Assembly: GCF_963259705.1 (NCBI RefSeq)
Contig: NC_081844.1
Coordinates: forward strand, 31,884,294 to 31,948,293
Length of the DNA stretch: 64,000 nucleotides
Source: Myotis daubentonii
Taxonomy: Eukaryota; Chordata; Mammalia; Chiroptera; Vespertilionidae
Direction: 5' to 3'
Below are positions 31,855-42,899 of the stretch, one piece after another (the stretch's first letter is position 1; each line of letters begins with the position of its first letter). The notes under the pieces were generated by a model. That model did no database searches and was not told where the DNA came from. It saw only the letters and a list, made by a program, of their open reading frames with translations. Made by a program: the position numbers and the translations under genes.

Positions 31855-32735
31855 ATGCCTGGCTATGAGGATGTGGAGAAAGTGGAACCCTCATGTACTA
31901 CTGATGGGCATGGAAAATGGTGCGACCACTGTGGGAAACAGCTTGGCGGTTGCTCAAAAACTTAAACATTGAGCCCTAGCCGGGTAGCTCAGTTGGTTAG
32001 AGCCTCATCCCGATATGTCAAGGTTATGGGTTCGATCCCCAGTCAGGGCATATACATGAATCTACCAATGATGCATGCATAAGTGGAACAACAAATCGAT
32101 GTCTCTCTCTCCCTCCCTCTCTCTCAAAACCAAATACATACATAAAATAAAACACTTACAAGTTAGACATAGAATTTCACTATGACCCAACTATTCCATT
32201 CCTATGTACAAACGCCAAAGAATTGAAAGCAGGGACTCAAACAGGTATTTGCACACCTATATTCATAGCAGCACTTTTCACAACAGCCAGAAGTTGGAAG
32301 CAACCCGTGTCCATCGACAGATGAGTGGATAAACACAATGTGGTCCATCCAGACACTGGAATATTACTCAGCCTTAAAAAGGAAGGACATGCTGACACCT
32401 GCTACAAGGTGGATGAGCCGGGAGGACACTGGGCTCAGTGCCATCAGCCAGACAGAAGGACAGATACTGTGTGATTCCACTCCCAGGAGGCCCCTAGGGG
32501 AGTCACATTCATAGACCCATAGGGAAGCAGACGGTGGGAGCCAGGGGCTGGGAGAGGGGGGTGGAGAGGTAGTGTTTAATGGGGACAGAATTTCAGTTCA
32601 GGAAAACGAGCAAGTTCTGAGGATGTATGGTGGGGACAGTTGCACAACAAGGTGAATGTACTCAATGTCACTGAACTATACACTTAAAAGTGGTTAAGCT
32701 GGGGAATTTTATTATATATATTTTACCAAAATACA
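31855..32735 (+). mobile_element. L1 LINE 3' end, interrupted by a VES SINE
   Basis: Matches the end of L1 ORF2 and 3' UTR: GAGGATGTGGAGAAAGTGGA, ATGACCCAACTATTCCATTC, AACAGCCAGAAGTTGGAAG and GAATATTACTCAGCCTTAAA. Frames are broken throughout. The SINE at 31973-32157 splits it. Confidence 0.85.
31973..32157 (+). mobile_element. VES-type tRNA-derived SINE nested in an L1
   Basis: The tRNA-like head has GTAGCTCAGTTGGTTAGAGC and box B GGTTCGATCCC, followed by TCAGGGCATATAC and a CTCTCTCCCTC tail leading to an A-rich end. It interrupts an L1 (31855-32735) within TTAAACATAGAATTTC. Flanking copies of the target (AACTTAAACATTGA and AAGTTAGACATAGA) are diverged, so this is an older copy. Confidence 0.85.
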
Positions 32736-33369
32736 CACATACACACAGAGTCTCTGGCTGTTGAGTGAATTCTGGATTCTTGGGTGCTGGGAGGGCATGG
32801 AGGAGGTGTGGGCAGCGTCCCAGCCGACATAACAAGCTGGCCCCGGGTTTAATCTTTGGGATGTAGAAAGTACTGGACTTGCTGAAACGATAATTACACG
32901 TATCTAAAACCTGGCAGGATACAGGGGAGCCTAGCGTTCCCACTAGGGCCCAGCGGCTTGTCTGCTGGACCAGCACCGGCTGCCATGGAGAGCTCACCTG
33001 GTTTATTTTCCAACCTTCGCCGCCTTCCAAGTGTAGCTGGCTTTGCTGGGCTGCCACGTCGGCCTCCCAGCGCCAGCCAGCTGGAGAGAGAGCCAAAGCC
33101 AGGCCCTGGAATTCCCAGCTCCCCATGTCACCAGCCATTTTTAAACATTCGCCGGGAAGGTTCACCGTGCTTTGTCCTGGAAGGCCTCTGTACACGTGAC
33201 CTGGCCTTCCTCCTCCCGCCAGGCTCCTCCGGCACCTTCCCTGCCCCTCTCCCGCTCAGGCAAACTCTAGCCACCGCTCCCAGCCCATTTTAACATCTTT
33301 TCCGGAACACCCTCCCTCGGCCCCTTTTCCAAACCTTTGTCCCCCCCTGTATCCTGCCATCACACTGGA

Positions 33370-33670
33370 CTGAGTTTGGGTCTATAACTGCATGAAAGTC
33401 CAAACCCTTCCCCGGGGCCCACACGGCCCTGTATGACCTGCTCCTCACCGGCTCCCTCTCCCCTGCTTGCTCCCTCTGCGGCTCCTCACTGTTCCTCCGT
33501 GCCCCAGGGCCTTTGCACATGCTGTTCCTCTCCCTGGCATGCCTTTCCTGCAGATGCTTGTCGGGCTCATTCCCTCACTTATTCAGGCGTCTGCTCAAAC
33601 GCGGTTTGTGTGTCCATAGGGCCGACTCTGGCTCTGAGCTCCATGTTGGAGACGTTCGGTAATTGACCTC
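33370..33670 (+). mobile_element. L2 LINE fragment
   Basis: CACACGGCCCTGTATGACCT, CCCCAGGGCCTTTGCACATG and CTGTTCCTCTCCCTGGCATG are L2 landmarks. Confidence 0.72.
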
Positions 33671-33879
33671 CTCGTGTCCCTCCCCAGAAAGGTGAGAGCA
33701 GGTTCCGCACACGCCCAGCTGTCACCAAGCGCTGGCGTCCCTGAGCCTCCACCCCCATCCGACCCTAGTGTCTGTGCAGACCCAGGCCCAAGGGGAAGCC
33801 GTGGTTCTTTCATTCAACACGTGCATTGAGCACCGTGTGTGCCAGGCCCTGTGCGAGGCTCCGGGCACAGCCAGCAGAC

Positions 33880-35540
33880 AGACACAAGTCCTGCCCCGAG
33901 GCTCACAGGCCTGGGTCTCCCCGGACCCGGGGGGTCAGGGCGGCCGCGCACGCAGGCCCTGGCGGTGAGGCCGGAAGCCCAGCGCCGAAACGCCCGCCCG
34001 GGAGGCAAGGAGCTTCCTGGAGACATGCATCCTGCCGGCAGCAGCGAGGCCCGGCAGCCTGCAGCCTCGCAGGACCGCCCGGCTCCGGGGCTGCGCACAA
34101 GCCCGCGGGGAGCAGCTGCCGGGCGCAGGGCACCGGCCGCCCCACCGACCGGACGCCCGCCTGCTCCCTGTCCTTCCGGACCCGCCGGCTCCGAGTCTGG
34201 ACCACACTTTCCATCTCCCTCTCCCGCCTCCGGCCCTGGGCCCGAGCCAACCTGCCTGGGAGTCACTTTCAAAGAAAAGTTTCTTTTTCTTCCCACCGCC
34301 CGGCGGCTCCCCGCCTGCTCGTGGCCTGGCCGTCCCCACGGCTCCGGACACCTCGGGCCAGGGGTCAGGCCGGGGCCGCGCACACCCCCGGGGCCGGGCT
34401 GCCCACCGGGCCGGGGCTGCCCTCGCGGCCGGGCTTGGCCAGCGTGTGTCGGGGTGTCCCGCCCCCCGGACACAGGGCCCACGGCGAGGCTGCAGGCCCC
34501 GGCTCGCCCGCCCCGCTCTTGGCAGCCGCGCCTCTGACATCACCCTGCGGCGGCCATTTTCCCTCCCGGCGGCTCCACGGGCTCTGGGCCGGCGGCCATT
34601 TTGTGCGGCGGCGGCGCGGGCACGGCCAGGGGGGCCCGGGCGGGGCGAGGGGGCTCCCGGCGGCCCACGGCCCGCCCCCCCCCCCCCGCCGCCTCCCCGG
34701 GGGGACACGCGCGTGTGTGCCCGCCGGCCATGCCCGCCGCAGCCTGGAGCCCGTCGCTGCCGCCCGGCGCGAACCAGACCCTCGGGGTGGCACCGAGGAT
34801 GCGGAAAACAAGGTTAAAAATACCCACGCGGCCCCCCTCCGTGCCCAATGTGTCAGCACCGGGAGGGGCCGCCCAAAATAACTCCTGTTTACATTGGGAG
34901 CGGATTCTTGGCGCAGCCCCGGCCTCCCCGCCGCCCGGCGGGCCCGGCTCAGCGCCAGGAGCGGCGGCCGGGGCCTGGGGCCGCGTGTGCCACGGGCTCC
35001 GCTCACATGTGCGGCCACAGCGGGGGGCGGGCGGGGGGACCGGAAGCCGCGGTGGCCGCAGTGGCCACGGCGGCGGAAGCGGAACCTCCGGCCTCTGCCC
35101 AGCTCCGGCTCCCCCTCCTGACGTTCCGGGGGGCAGGTCACTGGCCAGCGGCCCCAGGAGGCCGCAGCCGGTCACAGTCACGGCCACGGGGGTGGGGGGT
35201 GGGGGTGGGGCGGGTGCGGGCAGGGCTCCGGGCAGCGGGGCGGTGTGGCTTCGGGCAAAACCTGCCTCTGGGCCTGGCATCGCAGGGGGGGCCGTAGGGA
35301 GGTCCCAGCCCCGTTTCGCTAGAGGGGCAGGGGGAGCGGTGCACGGCGGCCCGCTCCGTGCCTCGGTTTCTCTCTCTGCAGAAAGCAGGTGCGGAATTGC
35401 ACACACCTGAGGTCGCTGGACGCTTGACGGGGGGAGACGCAGGGTCCGGGAAGTTGTGGGGTTGGAGCCCCGCTGCTGGGGTCCCAGTGCCCACGGGGTT
35501 AACCAGCCGCCTCGCAAGGGGAGGCTGACACTAGAGGGCC
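33880..35540. promoter_or_regulatory. Intronic CpG island in NFIC intron 2
   Basis: About 1.6 kb of GC- and CpG-dense sequence in the middle of the largest intron, with no interspersed repeat. Two YY1-type sites (AAAATGGCCGCC on the minus strand) sit 30-40 bp apart at 34549-34560 and 34591-34602, with an ATF-like TGACATCA at about 34535-34542. Such paired sites are typical of TATA-less promoters. It could be an alternative NFIC promoter, a start for an unannotated transcript, or an orphan CpG-island enhancer. Long frames across it on both strands resemble no known protein. Confidence 0.55.
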
Positions 35541-36104
35541 CGGCGCCCCCCATCCCGCTCCGGGAGCAGGGCACAGTCAGTGCTCCGTAACGAATGCCTG
35601 CGCATGGCGGGCAGCAGCGGCAGGAAGACCAGTGTGGTCATCAGCAGAAGCGGGCACACAGTGGGCACCCAGCACATGCTCACTGGGAGGATAACCTGGA
35701 TCATTCTGATACGGCCTGGCATACCGTATGTGCAAAATGAATGCGTGTGGGACAAAGGAACCTGAGGAAGGATGGAAAAATCGGGATATTCAGAGGGAAA
35801 GACCAGGTTTAGGGAGATGTGGACTCCAAGCAATGGTGACATAAGGGATTTCTGACAACAGGCCCAGGCACTGCCCATCTCCGTCCCCGTGGTCCTTTGA
35901 GAATCAGCAGAAATCCTCTTTTGAGAAGCCGAGCCAACTGCTCCAGGCCCTGGATATCAAAGAGAAGGAGTTGTGGCGGGAGGAGCCCGAGGAAGGGATG
36001 GGAACCTGGCCTGGAGGAGGAGGAAGACTTCCTGAAGGAGGGGACATTCGAGTTGGGGCACTGATGTATAAGTAGGAGTTTGCCAGGCACAGAATGGGCT
36101 TGTG

Positions 36105-36260
36105 GGGAGAGCAGTGTATGAAAATAACAGTAACAATCACTTTCATTTCTTGAGCACTTATATGCCAGACCTACACACAATCCCGAGACCTACATACAGA
36201 ACCACAGCGGGGCAGATGAAGCCCTGTGGAAGTTAAGCAATTGGTCTGAGTGCGTACAGA
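36105..36260 (+). mobile_element. MIR-like fragment
   Basis: ATTTCTTGAGCACTTATATG then GGGGCAGATGAAGCCCTGTG and TTAAGCAATTGGTC: a degraded MIR core. Confidence 0.5.
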
Positions 36261-37609
36261 GACAGCTGCCTCGCTAATGTGTCTGGGTCTGACAGACTGA
36301 GAGGTGCACAAAGGTCTGAGGTGGGGCCAGCTCCAGCCCTTCTACTGGGCAGGTGAGGCCAGGCCTGCTTCCCCAGAGTCAGACGGGGGCTGCAGTCCGT
36401 TCCTGTGCTGAAGGGCTTGGATACAGAAGGAGCCCCATTATCCTGGAAGCCCCCAGGAATCTGCTTTCTCCTCTTCTGCCAATGCCAAAGGAAAACTGGG
36501 GGGTTCCCTCCCTCAGATGTCTCCCCAGTACCCCAGGAAGATGGTCTGCAGGCTGGCCAGATAAACCCTTGCAGCTTCTTCCCTGATGTCCAGAGATTCC
36601 TACCGACCCAGCCATGTGCCCATTTCATGGATTTGGAAACTGAGGCACAATGAACATCTTGGAGCCAGGCCATCTGTTCTTCTTGTTTCTTGGGTGTAAG
36701 AACCATGTGGCAAGACTGCTCGTGTCTTTCTTTGTCCCGGACTGGCTGTGGGACTCCAGGCCAGTCTCTGGCTCTCTCTGGGTCTTAGTTTGCCCAGCTG
36801 TCCCATGGGACTGAGACTGCAAAACGTCAGCCTGGACACCTTTCTGAGCAGGAATTTGGTTCGGTACCATAGGGGTTCTGTGGGTGTGGTCCCTATTTTA
36901 CAGGAACAAAACGGGCCCAGAGAGGGGAAGTCAGTCACCCAGTGAGTATTGTGTGTTCCCATGCCAGGGAGCTACCTCCCCGCCAGCCTCTTGGCCTTAT
37001 TGCTGCTAATCACTGAATTGGCACCTACTGTTTGCTGGATGAACAATGACAGACTATCACTCCTACTCCACAGAGGGGGACACAGAGGCACAGGGTGGGG
37101 CAGCAGCTGGCCCAAGTCCACCTGGCAAGACTGGGAATAAAAAAGGGAAAACAGTGCCTGTGCAGGTGAGACACCCAGCTCAGGGCTGGGCAGCTGGCAG
37201 TTGCCCATCCGGCCTGCCCAGAGTCCCGCAGGCGGCCTGGGCACCACATCCCGACTTGCCCGCTAACAGCGTTCTGGTTCCAGGAGTGTCCCTGGGTGTG
37301 TCTGGGTGCCATGTCCTTGCTTTGCTCCTTCCTTTCTTGCATATTCCCAGGCAGGTGCTGCTACAGACGGAGGCGGGGGCCGAGGCAAGAGGGCAGTGCC
37401 AGCCTCAGAAGGAGTTGCGTGAATTGAGTGACTAACTAGGGCCAGGCTGACAATCGCAATGGATTCTCAGACCTCTGAAATCTGCCTCTGCAGGCCCCCA
37501 TCATCACTGGCCTGAATCAGGGCAGGGCCTCAGCCTGTCTCTGAACTGCCATCCTCGCCCCCTAGAGTCCACCCTTTCTGCTGTGGCTAGAGGGCGCCTG
37601 TGAGCCCCT

Positions 37610-38145
37610 GAGTTAGGTCAGTCCCTCGTCTGCCCAAGGCCTTCCAGGCGCCCACTTCCCTCCAGGTAAGAGCCCCAGTCCTCCCTGGCCCCTTCACCTC
37701 TCTACCCTCACATGACTTCCTCTGTCCCCCTTGCTCACTCTGCTCCAGCCACACGGGCTTCCTCGCTGTTCCTCCGATATGTCAAGATGGATTCTGCCCC
37801 AGGGCCTTTGCATGGGCTGTGCCCTCTGCCTGGAATGTCCTTCCCCTAGTTCACACAACTGCTTCCTCCTCACTCCTCAGCCCTCAGCTCAAATGTCAAA
37901 TCCGCAGACAGACCTCCCCCAAATAGGCCCCCGCTCTGTCCCCTTGCCTTCCTTTATATTTCTCCGTAGCCCTTAGGAACTGGTATTAGTTCCTTATTCT
38001 TTATTTCTTACTCTTTGTCCGTTTCCCACAACAGACTGTGCACCCCAGGAGGGCTGGGTTTTTGTCTGTGGAGTTCACGGTGGTGTCCCCAGGACCTAGA
38101 AAAGTGCTTGGCACAGTAAGTGCTTAATAAATATTTATTGACAAC
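37610..38145 (+). mobile_element. L2 LINE 3' end
   Basis: CCCCAGGGCCTTTGCATGGG, CTGTGCCCTCTGCCTGGAAT, ACTGTGCACCCCAGGAGGGC and CACAGTAAGTGCTTAATAAA are the L2 3' terminal signature. It is the best-preserved L2 here. Confidence 0.88.
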
Positions 38146-38149
38146 AAAG

Positions 38150-38340
38150 CAGTGCTATTGGCTGAGCACTGAGCATGTGTGCGCAATGCTGTCCTAACCC
38201 CTCTGCGTGGTTTCACTCGTGTCTCCTTCAGCAGCCCCAGGAGGAAGGAGTATTTACAGATGGGGAAACTGAGGCCCAGAGAGGGATGCCACTCGCCTGA
38301 GGTCACCTGGTGAGCAGTTGGCAGGGGCAAGACCCCCCAC
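38150..38340 (+). mobile_element. MIR SINE
   Basis: GATGGGGAAACTGAGGCCCA, GAGAGGGATGCCACTCGCCT and GGTCACCTGGTGAGCAGTTG, directly after the L2 end. Confidence 0.75.
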
Positions 38341-38662
38341 TCTGCCCCGCTGCCTTTCGTCACTGGCATCTCCCATCGCCCAGATGGGGAAACATACTCA
38401 GGGAGAGGAGGGATTAACTGAGCATCAGAGCAGGAGTGGGCCAAGCCAGGACTTTGTGCCCGACTCCACCGACGCACTGCCCGTGGGCAAAACACTGTGA
38501 CAATAAACAACATCAATGACAATAATAATAATGATGACAATGATGGCATCCATGAGCACAGAATTGGCCAGCGTTTATGCAGGGCCCTAAAAGGGAGACT
38601 CGGGGGACTCGGGTCCCTTTAAGAGCCTCCCCTTCCCCAGCTGGGCCCTGGCCCGCCTCCCT

Positions 38663-38706
38663 TTATGTAAGCAGGCCAGCTGCCCTTGCATAACCTGATT
38701 ACATAA
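38663..38706. promoter_or_regulatory. Cluster of three bZIP (C/EBP or PAR) sites in intron 2
   Basis: TTATGTAA at 38663-38670, TTGCATAA at 38686-38693 and TTACATAA (inverted TTATGTAA) at 38699-38706. All fit the C/EBP or D-box core and lie within 44 bp of repeat-free sequence. A function as an enhancer is inferred only. Confidence 0.35.
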
Positions 38707-39834
38707 GAAAGCAGGGAACAGGCTTGTCCATCCGGCAGCAACCTGTCCCAGCAACCTGTCCCGGACTGTCTGTGGGGCTGGCCTAATGCGCAGGAGAGCC
38801 GTGACCACCCAGAGTGGCCACTAGGTGCAGCTCGGCACGGGGGATGCCCTGACCCCCAGACACAGCACCCTCTGGGTGGGAGAAGGTGAAAGGCTTCTAG
38901 TGTGTGCAAGCGGACAGGGCTAGTCCCATTGCTCTGACGGTGAAACTGAGGCCCAGGGAAGGCAAGGAAGCAGCATGGAGCTGCACAGCCCAGAGTGGAG
39001 GGTGGCGGTGGCGGAGTTGGGGTGACATCGGCCGTGTAGCCTCAGCCCGAGCCTTACTCTCTCTAAAACAGGGCTGCCAACAGGACCTTTCTCAGCAAGG
39101 CCTGTGTGCGACAGGCCCTCAGTAGTGGAACCTTAACCTGGGTGTGGGCCCTGCTCGAACACCGTTTTAATTCTGTCAGCTGGCTTCATCCTTGCTGGTT
39201 GAACTCATTCTACACCCGAGGAAACTGAGGCACGGGGGAAGGCGAAGTGCACGCCCTGTCCACGGGGCAGGCACATGCTGCCCACAAGATGCCCAGGCAG
39301 CAGGTGCTGTATCACTGCACAATGCGTACGGGGAGAATGCAGACTGGGTACCAAGTCCTGGCCCAGAGACTATTCTATCTGCCCCCAAAACCCTGAGGGT
39401 GGGCACAAGGAGCCCCGGGCACAGACGAGGAGCCCCAGGCACAGAGGGGAGAAGGGATGCCTGAGGTCAAGCCCAAGCCCTGCCATGCGCGCGCCGTCTC
39501 CTCCCCTATCCGGCTTCCCCTGCCTGGGGTCCACCCCTCTGACCTGACCACGGGAGGCTGAGGGTACCTGGGTATGGTGCCCGCCCTCCCCACCATGCAC
39601 ATTAATGCTTCCCTCTTTGGGAGGTGTGGGGCTGGGGAGTGGAGGCGGTCCCTCTCCTCCCCCTTCTCTCTGGATGCTGGCCCTTTAAGGCAGCAGGCTG
39701 CCAGGGCTTGTCCTGGGGTGACCCCAAGGGGCGGGTGTGGTCAGGAACAAGGGGCCCATTCAGCTGCTGCTGCTGCCTCCGGGCAGCCCACAGGCTGGCC
39801 TGGGGTGGGAGGCAGGGAGGAGACTGACAAAGGC

Positions 39835-39892
39835 AGGGAGAGACAGAGACTCAGAGAGAGACAGAGAGACCCAGAGACAGAGAGACAGACGG
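39835..39892 (+). repeat. Short AGAGACAG-type tract
   Basis: GAGAGACAGAGACTCAGAG and GAGACCCAGAGACAGAGAG modules, the same kind of repeat as at 56.5 kb. Confidence 0.75.
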
Positions 39893-40089
39893 GAACAGCT
39901 GCCCAGGCTGCGCCTCTGCCTCTCTGGTCCCCCAGGTTGAGGGTCTGAGGCTCGCCCAACCCCTAGTTAGGCTCCAGCCCCCAAAGGTGTTCCTTGTCCA
40001 GCTGAGGTCTAGGCCCAGACGGGGACTCCGGGGACATCAGGGGAGGCACCCCAAGCAGCCCCTTCCTGGGGGAATACTGTGGCCCGTCA

Positions 40090-40240
40090 GAGATGCCGGA
40101 CCTGGGTTCGAATATTGACTGCCTTTTAGCTGTGCAATCTTGGGCCAGTGGCTTCGCCTCTCTGGGCCTCAATTTCCCCATCTGTTAAATGCGCTTAGTG
40201 ATGATCCCCACCGCGGTGGAATTCAGGTGAAATAAAGTGG
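40090..40240 (-). mobile_element. MIR SINE, reversed
   Basis: GACCTGGGTTCGAATATTGA, CTGTGCAATCTTGGGCCAGT and CAATTTCCCCATCTGTTAAA. Confidence 0.85.
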
Positions 40241-40727
40241 TGCACATATTCCTGACATTTACTGAGGGTTTAACTAGGTAAGCCCTCAATATGCCTGTAA
40301 GCGCCCCCAGCACCCAAAACACACAGGCAGACAACCCCTGCCTCCTGCCAGATGTCACCATCTATTAGAGTTCCTGCCTTCAACTGAGGACCTACTAAGC
40401 GCACACGGCCCCACAACAACCTCTGGAAACACAGCCAGGGTCCACGTCCCACATCCAGTGAACAACAGACATTTACTAGGAATTAAATAAAGTCTCCACT
40501 CTTGTTCCAGGTTCTCTCAGCCACATAGCCCCGCCATCTGCTCCCAAACACCGCGAACCACACGGGGGCTCCCATCCAGCTGGCTGCCCCACGACCGCCT
40601 CAGCCAGAGACACTAAAACCCACCTCCTTCCCCCTCTGAAGGCATCTTTTCTGGAATATTCTGCTCAGTCACCAATGTCTGAGGACCGGCTTATTCAACT
40701 CTGACCTGAACTTTCTGGGTCCCCGAC

Positions 40728-41250
40728 TCTGAGAATTCTAGAACTTGCCCCCCTGGATAGTCTAGAAACCAGCTCAAGACAATCCCAGAGTCCGACCTTG
40801 GGCACACAAAAACTCAGCGTAAGGAATTCTGCAACCAGCCGTCAATGGTCCAGAACACACTGGAGGGTTTCGTGGATATTAGTAAAACCAATACTGGATT
40901 AGACCACTGGTGACGGATCTGGGAGCTTTAGAATCTGTCCCCATAGTCTCGAGAACCCTGCTTGGGAGATGTGAGAGCTGTTCCCAGCTGCTGTGAAGAT
41001 TCTCCGTGAAGAATGCTAGAACCCACCCCAGGAGGGGCTAGAACCCAACTCACAAAACCCTGGAACTCGGCCGTGGGTAAGCAAAAATTCTGGACTTTGC
41101 TTCTGGACACCCAGAAATCCAACTGAGGAAATTCTGGACCCTGCCCCTGGATGGCCAAGAATACACTTGAGGAATTCTAGATCAAGGAACCAGCTTGCGG
41201 GATTCTGGCACCGTTTCTTGGGTGGCAAAATAACCTAACTTCGAAGAATT
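40728..41250 (+). repeat. Degenerate tandem array, unit about 43 bp
   Basis: Loose repeats of a pattern near GAATTCTAGAACCTGCCCC-TGGATGGCCAGAA-CCAACTGAGG. Clear members include GAATTCTAGAACTTGCCCC, GGAATTCTGCAACCAGCC, GAATGCTAGAACCCACCCC, AAATTCTGGACCCTGCCCC and GGAATTCTAGATCAAGG. The pattern returns at 41877-42000 after hAT insertions. Confidence 0.65.
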
Positions 41251-41274
41251 CCAAGCCCCCCTCCCCCCGTAGCG

Positions 41275-41460
41275 CAGTGGTTCTCACTGGGGTGATGCTA
41301 CTCCCCAAGGACCCGGGGTGACGTCTGGAGATATTTTTGGTGGTTAGTGTCAGAGGATGCTCTTGACATCAAGCTAGGAATGCTGCTTACCCCCCCCCCC
41401 CCCACACACACACAGTGCCCAGGACAGCCCCCCACGGGGTCCACAGTGCTGACGAGGGAA
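41275..41460 (+). mobile_element. Old hAT-type element relic
   Basis: GCAGTGGTTCTCACTGGGGT, GTCTGGAGATATTTTTGGTG and CAGTGCCCAGGACAGCCCCC. It contains a C-run and a short (CA)n at 41393-41414. It interrupts the degenerate tandem array around it. Confidence 0.6.
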
Positions 41461-41544
41461 AGCCCCAGGTGAGACCTTCTAGAACCCCCTCCTTGCATTC
41501 TTGTAACGTGGGAGCTCTGAGATCTGCCTGGGAATACTCTAGAA

Positions 41545-41872
41545 TTCAGATGTTCTAGAGCTGAGCTGCCCAACACGCCATACGTCAGACTGAATGTCTG
41601 AAATGTGCCAGCTGGAATGGAAATGTGAGCGTGGAACACATGTCGAATTTCACAGGCTCGGGACAAAAAAAGAATGTAAAACATCTCAGTAACTGCTTCA
41701 CATCGATTATGTGTCAAAACGACATGATTTTGGATGTCCTGGGTTAAATAGAAGAAATTGTGAAAATTAATTTCCCCTGTAGGTTGACACCTGTAAGTAT
41801 AGATACCAGGAAAATGTTTAATTATGTGGTCCATAATTTATGTATTTCTACTGTGCTGTGCTGTTCTGAAAC
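41545..41872. mobile_element. Old hAT-type element relic
   Basis: GAGCTGAGCTGCCCAACACG at one end and CTGTGCTGTGCTGTTCTG at the other, with GGATGTCCTGGGTTAAATAG inside, fit an old hAT family with CAGTGCTGTCCAATA-type ends. Confidence 0.5.
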
Positions 41873-41876
41873 TCAT

Positions 41877-42000
41877 CTAGAATCACCCGGAGGGTGAAGA
41901 CCCCAGCTCTGGAAATTCCAGAATCTGCCCCCTGGAGGATCCAGAAGCCATCTCAGCTCTGGCATCCTACGGTCTCCCAAGCCCCAGTCCTGAACCCGCT
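41877..42000 (+). repeat. Distal part of the degenerate ~43-bp array
   Basis: CTAGAATCACCCGGAGGGTG, GGAAATTCCAGAATCTGCCC and CTGGAGGATCCAGAAGCC continue the same pattern, separated from the main array by two hAT relics. Confidence 0.5.
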
Positions 42001-42588
42001 TCCTGACTTGCAAGTCATTTTCTCTGAGATATGAGGGTCCCCCCCTTTCCCTGCCCTGGCACCTCACAAGTTGGCCTGGAACTGAAGATGGGTCCGAATG
42101 GACCAGAAGAAGGGCCCTTACTGGGTAACCTGAGCAGTGCCCCCCCCAGCCTCAGTTTCCCCATGTGGACAAGACATCCATGTGTCCCCAAGTGCCCCCT
42201 CCTTTATCCGTCACCAACTCGGACCATCTGCGACTTCCTGCCCACACCCAGCTGAGGGAGAGGGGCTGGCCTGACAGCTGGCTGGGGAGGGGCGGCTGGG
42301 AGATGTCCCTAGTTGCCCTCACCACCCCTAGCTCCCTGGGCACAGGGCCAGGGTACCAACTGCAGCGCTGTCATGCCAGGAAGGCCGCCACAGGTGCCAT
42401 GTGATGCCTTCCGCTTCTGCTGGCTCCGCCGGGGGCTGGGCCCTGCCTGTGTGGACAAGGCACCCTCATGCGCTGCCCCGGCAGCCTTGCCCTGGCGTGT
42501 GCAGGGTGCCCGCAGGGCGAGGACCTACTCGCCAAGAGCTCCATGGCTAAGCACTCACTGTGTGCTGAGAGGCTTCTTGTTCTTAGAG

Positions 42589-42899
42589 CAGCGGCTCTCA
42601 ACCTGTGGGTCGCGACCCCTTTGGGGGTTGAACGACCCTTTCACAGGGGTCACCTAAGACCATGGGAAAACACATCTATAATTACATATTGTTTTTGTGA
42701 TTAATCACTATGCTTTAATTATGTTCAATTTGTATCAATGAAAATACATCCTGCATATCAGATATTTACATGACGATTCACAACAGTAGCAACATTACAG
42801 TTATGAAGTAGCAACGAAAATAATTTTATGGTTGGGGGTCACCACAACATGAGGAACTGTATGAAAGGGTCGCAGCATTAGGAAGGTTGAGAACCACTG
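42589..42899 (+). mobile_element. SPIN-like non-autonomous hAT element, copy 3 (longest)
   Basis: A 311-bp copy with ends CAGCGGCTCTCAACC and GTTGAGAACCACTG. It contains both the block shared with copy 1 (TTTTTGTGATTAATCAC) and the block shared with copy 2 (TTATGAAGTAGCAACG). Flanks TCTTAGAG and TCTCAGAT match at 6 of 8 bases. Confidence 0.86.

Noticed and set aside
31975..32050. tRNA gene candidates in SINE heads (also at 43.9, 49.8, 55.8 and 60.3 kb)
   Set aside because: A and B box-like sequences belong to VES SINEs with CT-rich tails and target duplications; the cloverleafs are degraded.
32668..33195. 175-codon minus-strand frame
   Set aside because: Begins in an L1 tail and unique non-coding sequence; no family resemblance.
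33826..34881. 351-codon plus-strand frame and its 344-codon neighbour at 34540-35574
   Set aside because: Pro/Arg/Gly/Ala-rich frames in a CpG island where stops are rare. No recognisable domain; treated as compositional.
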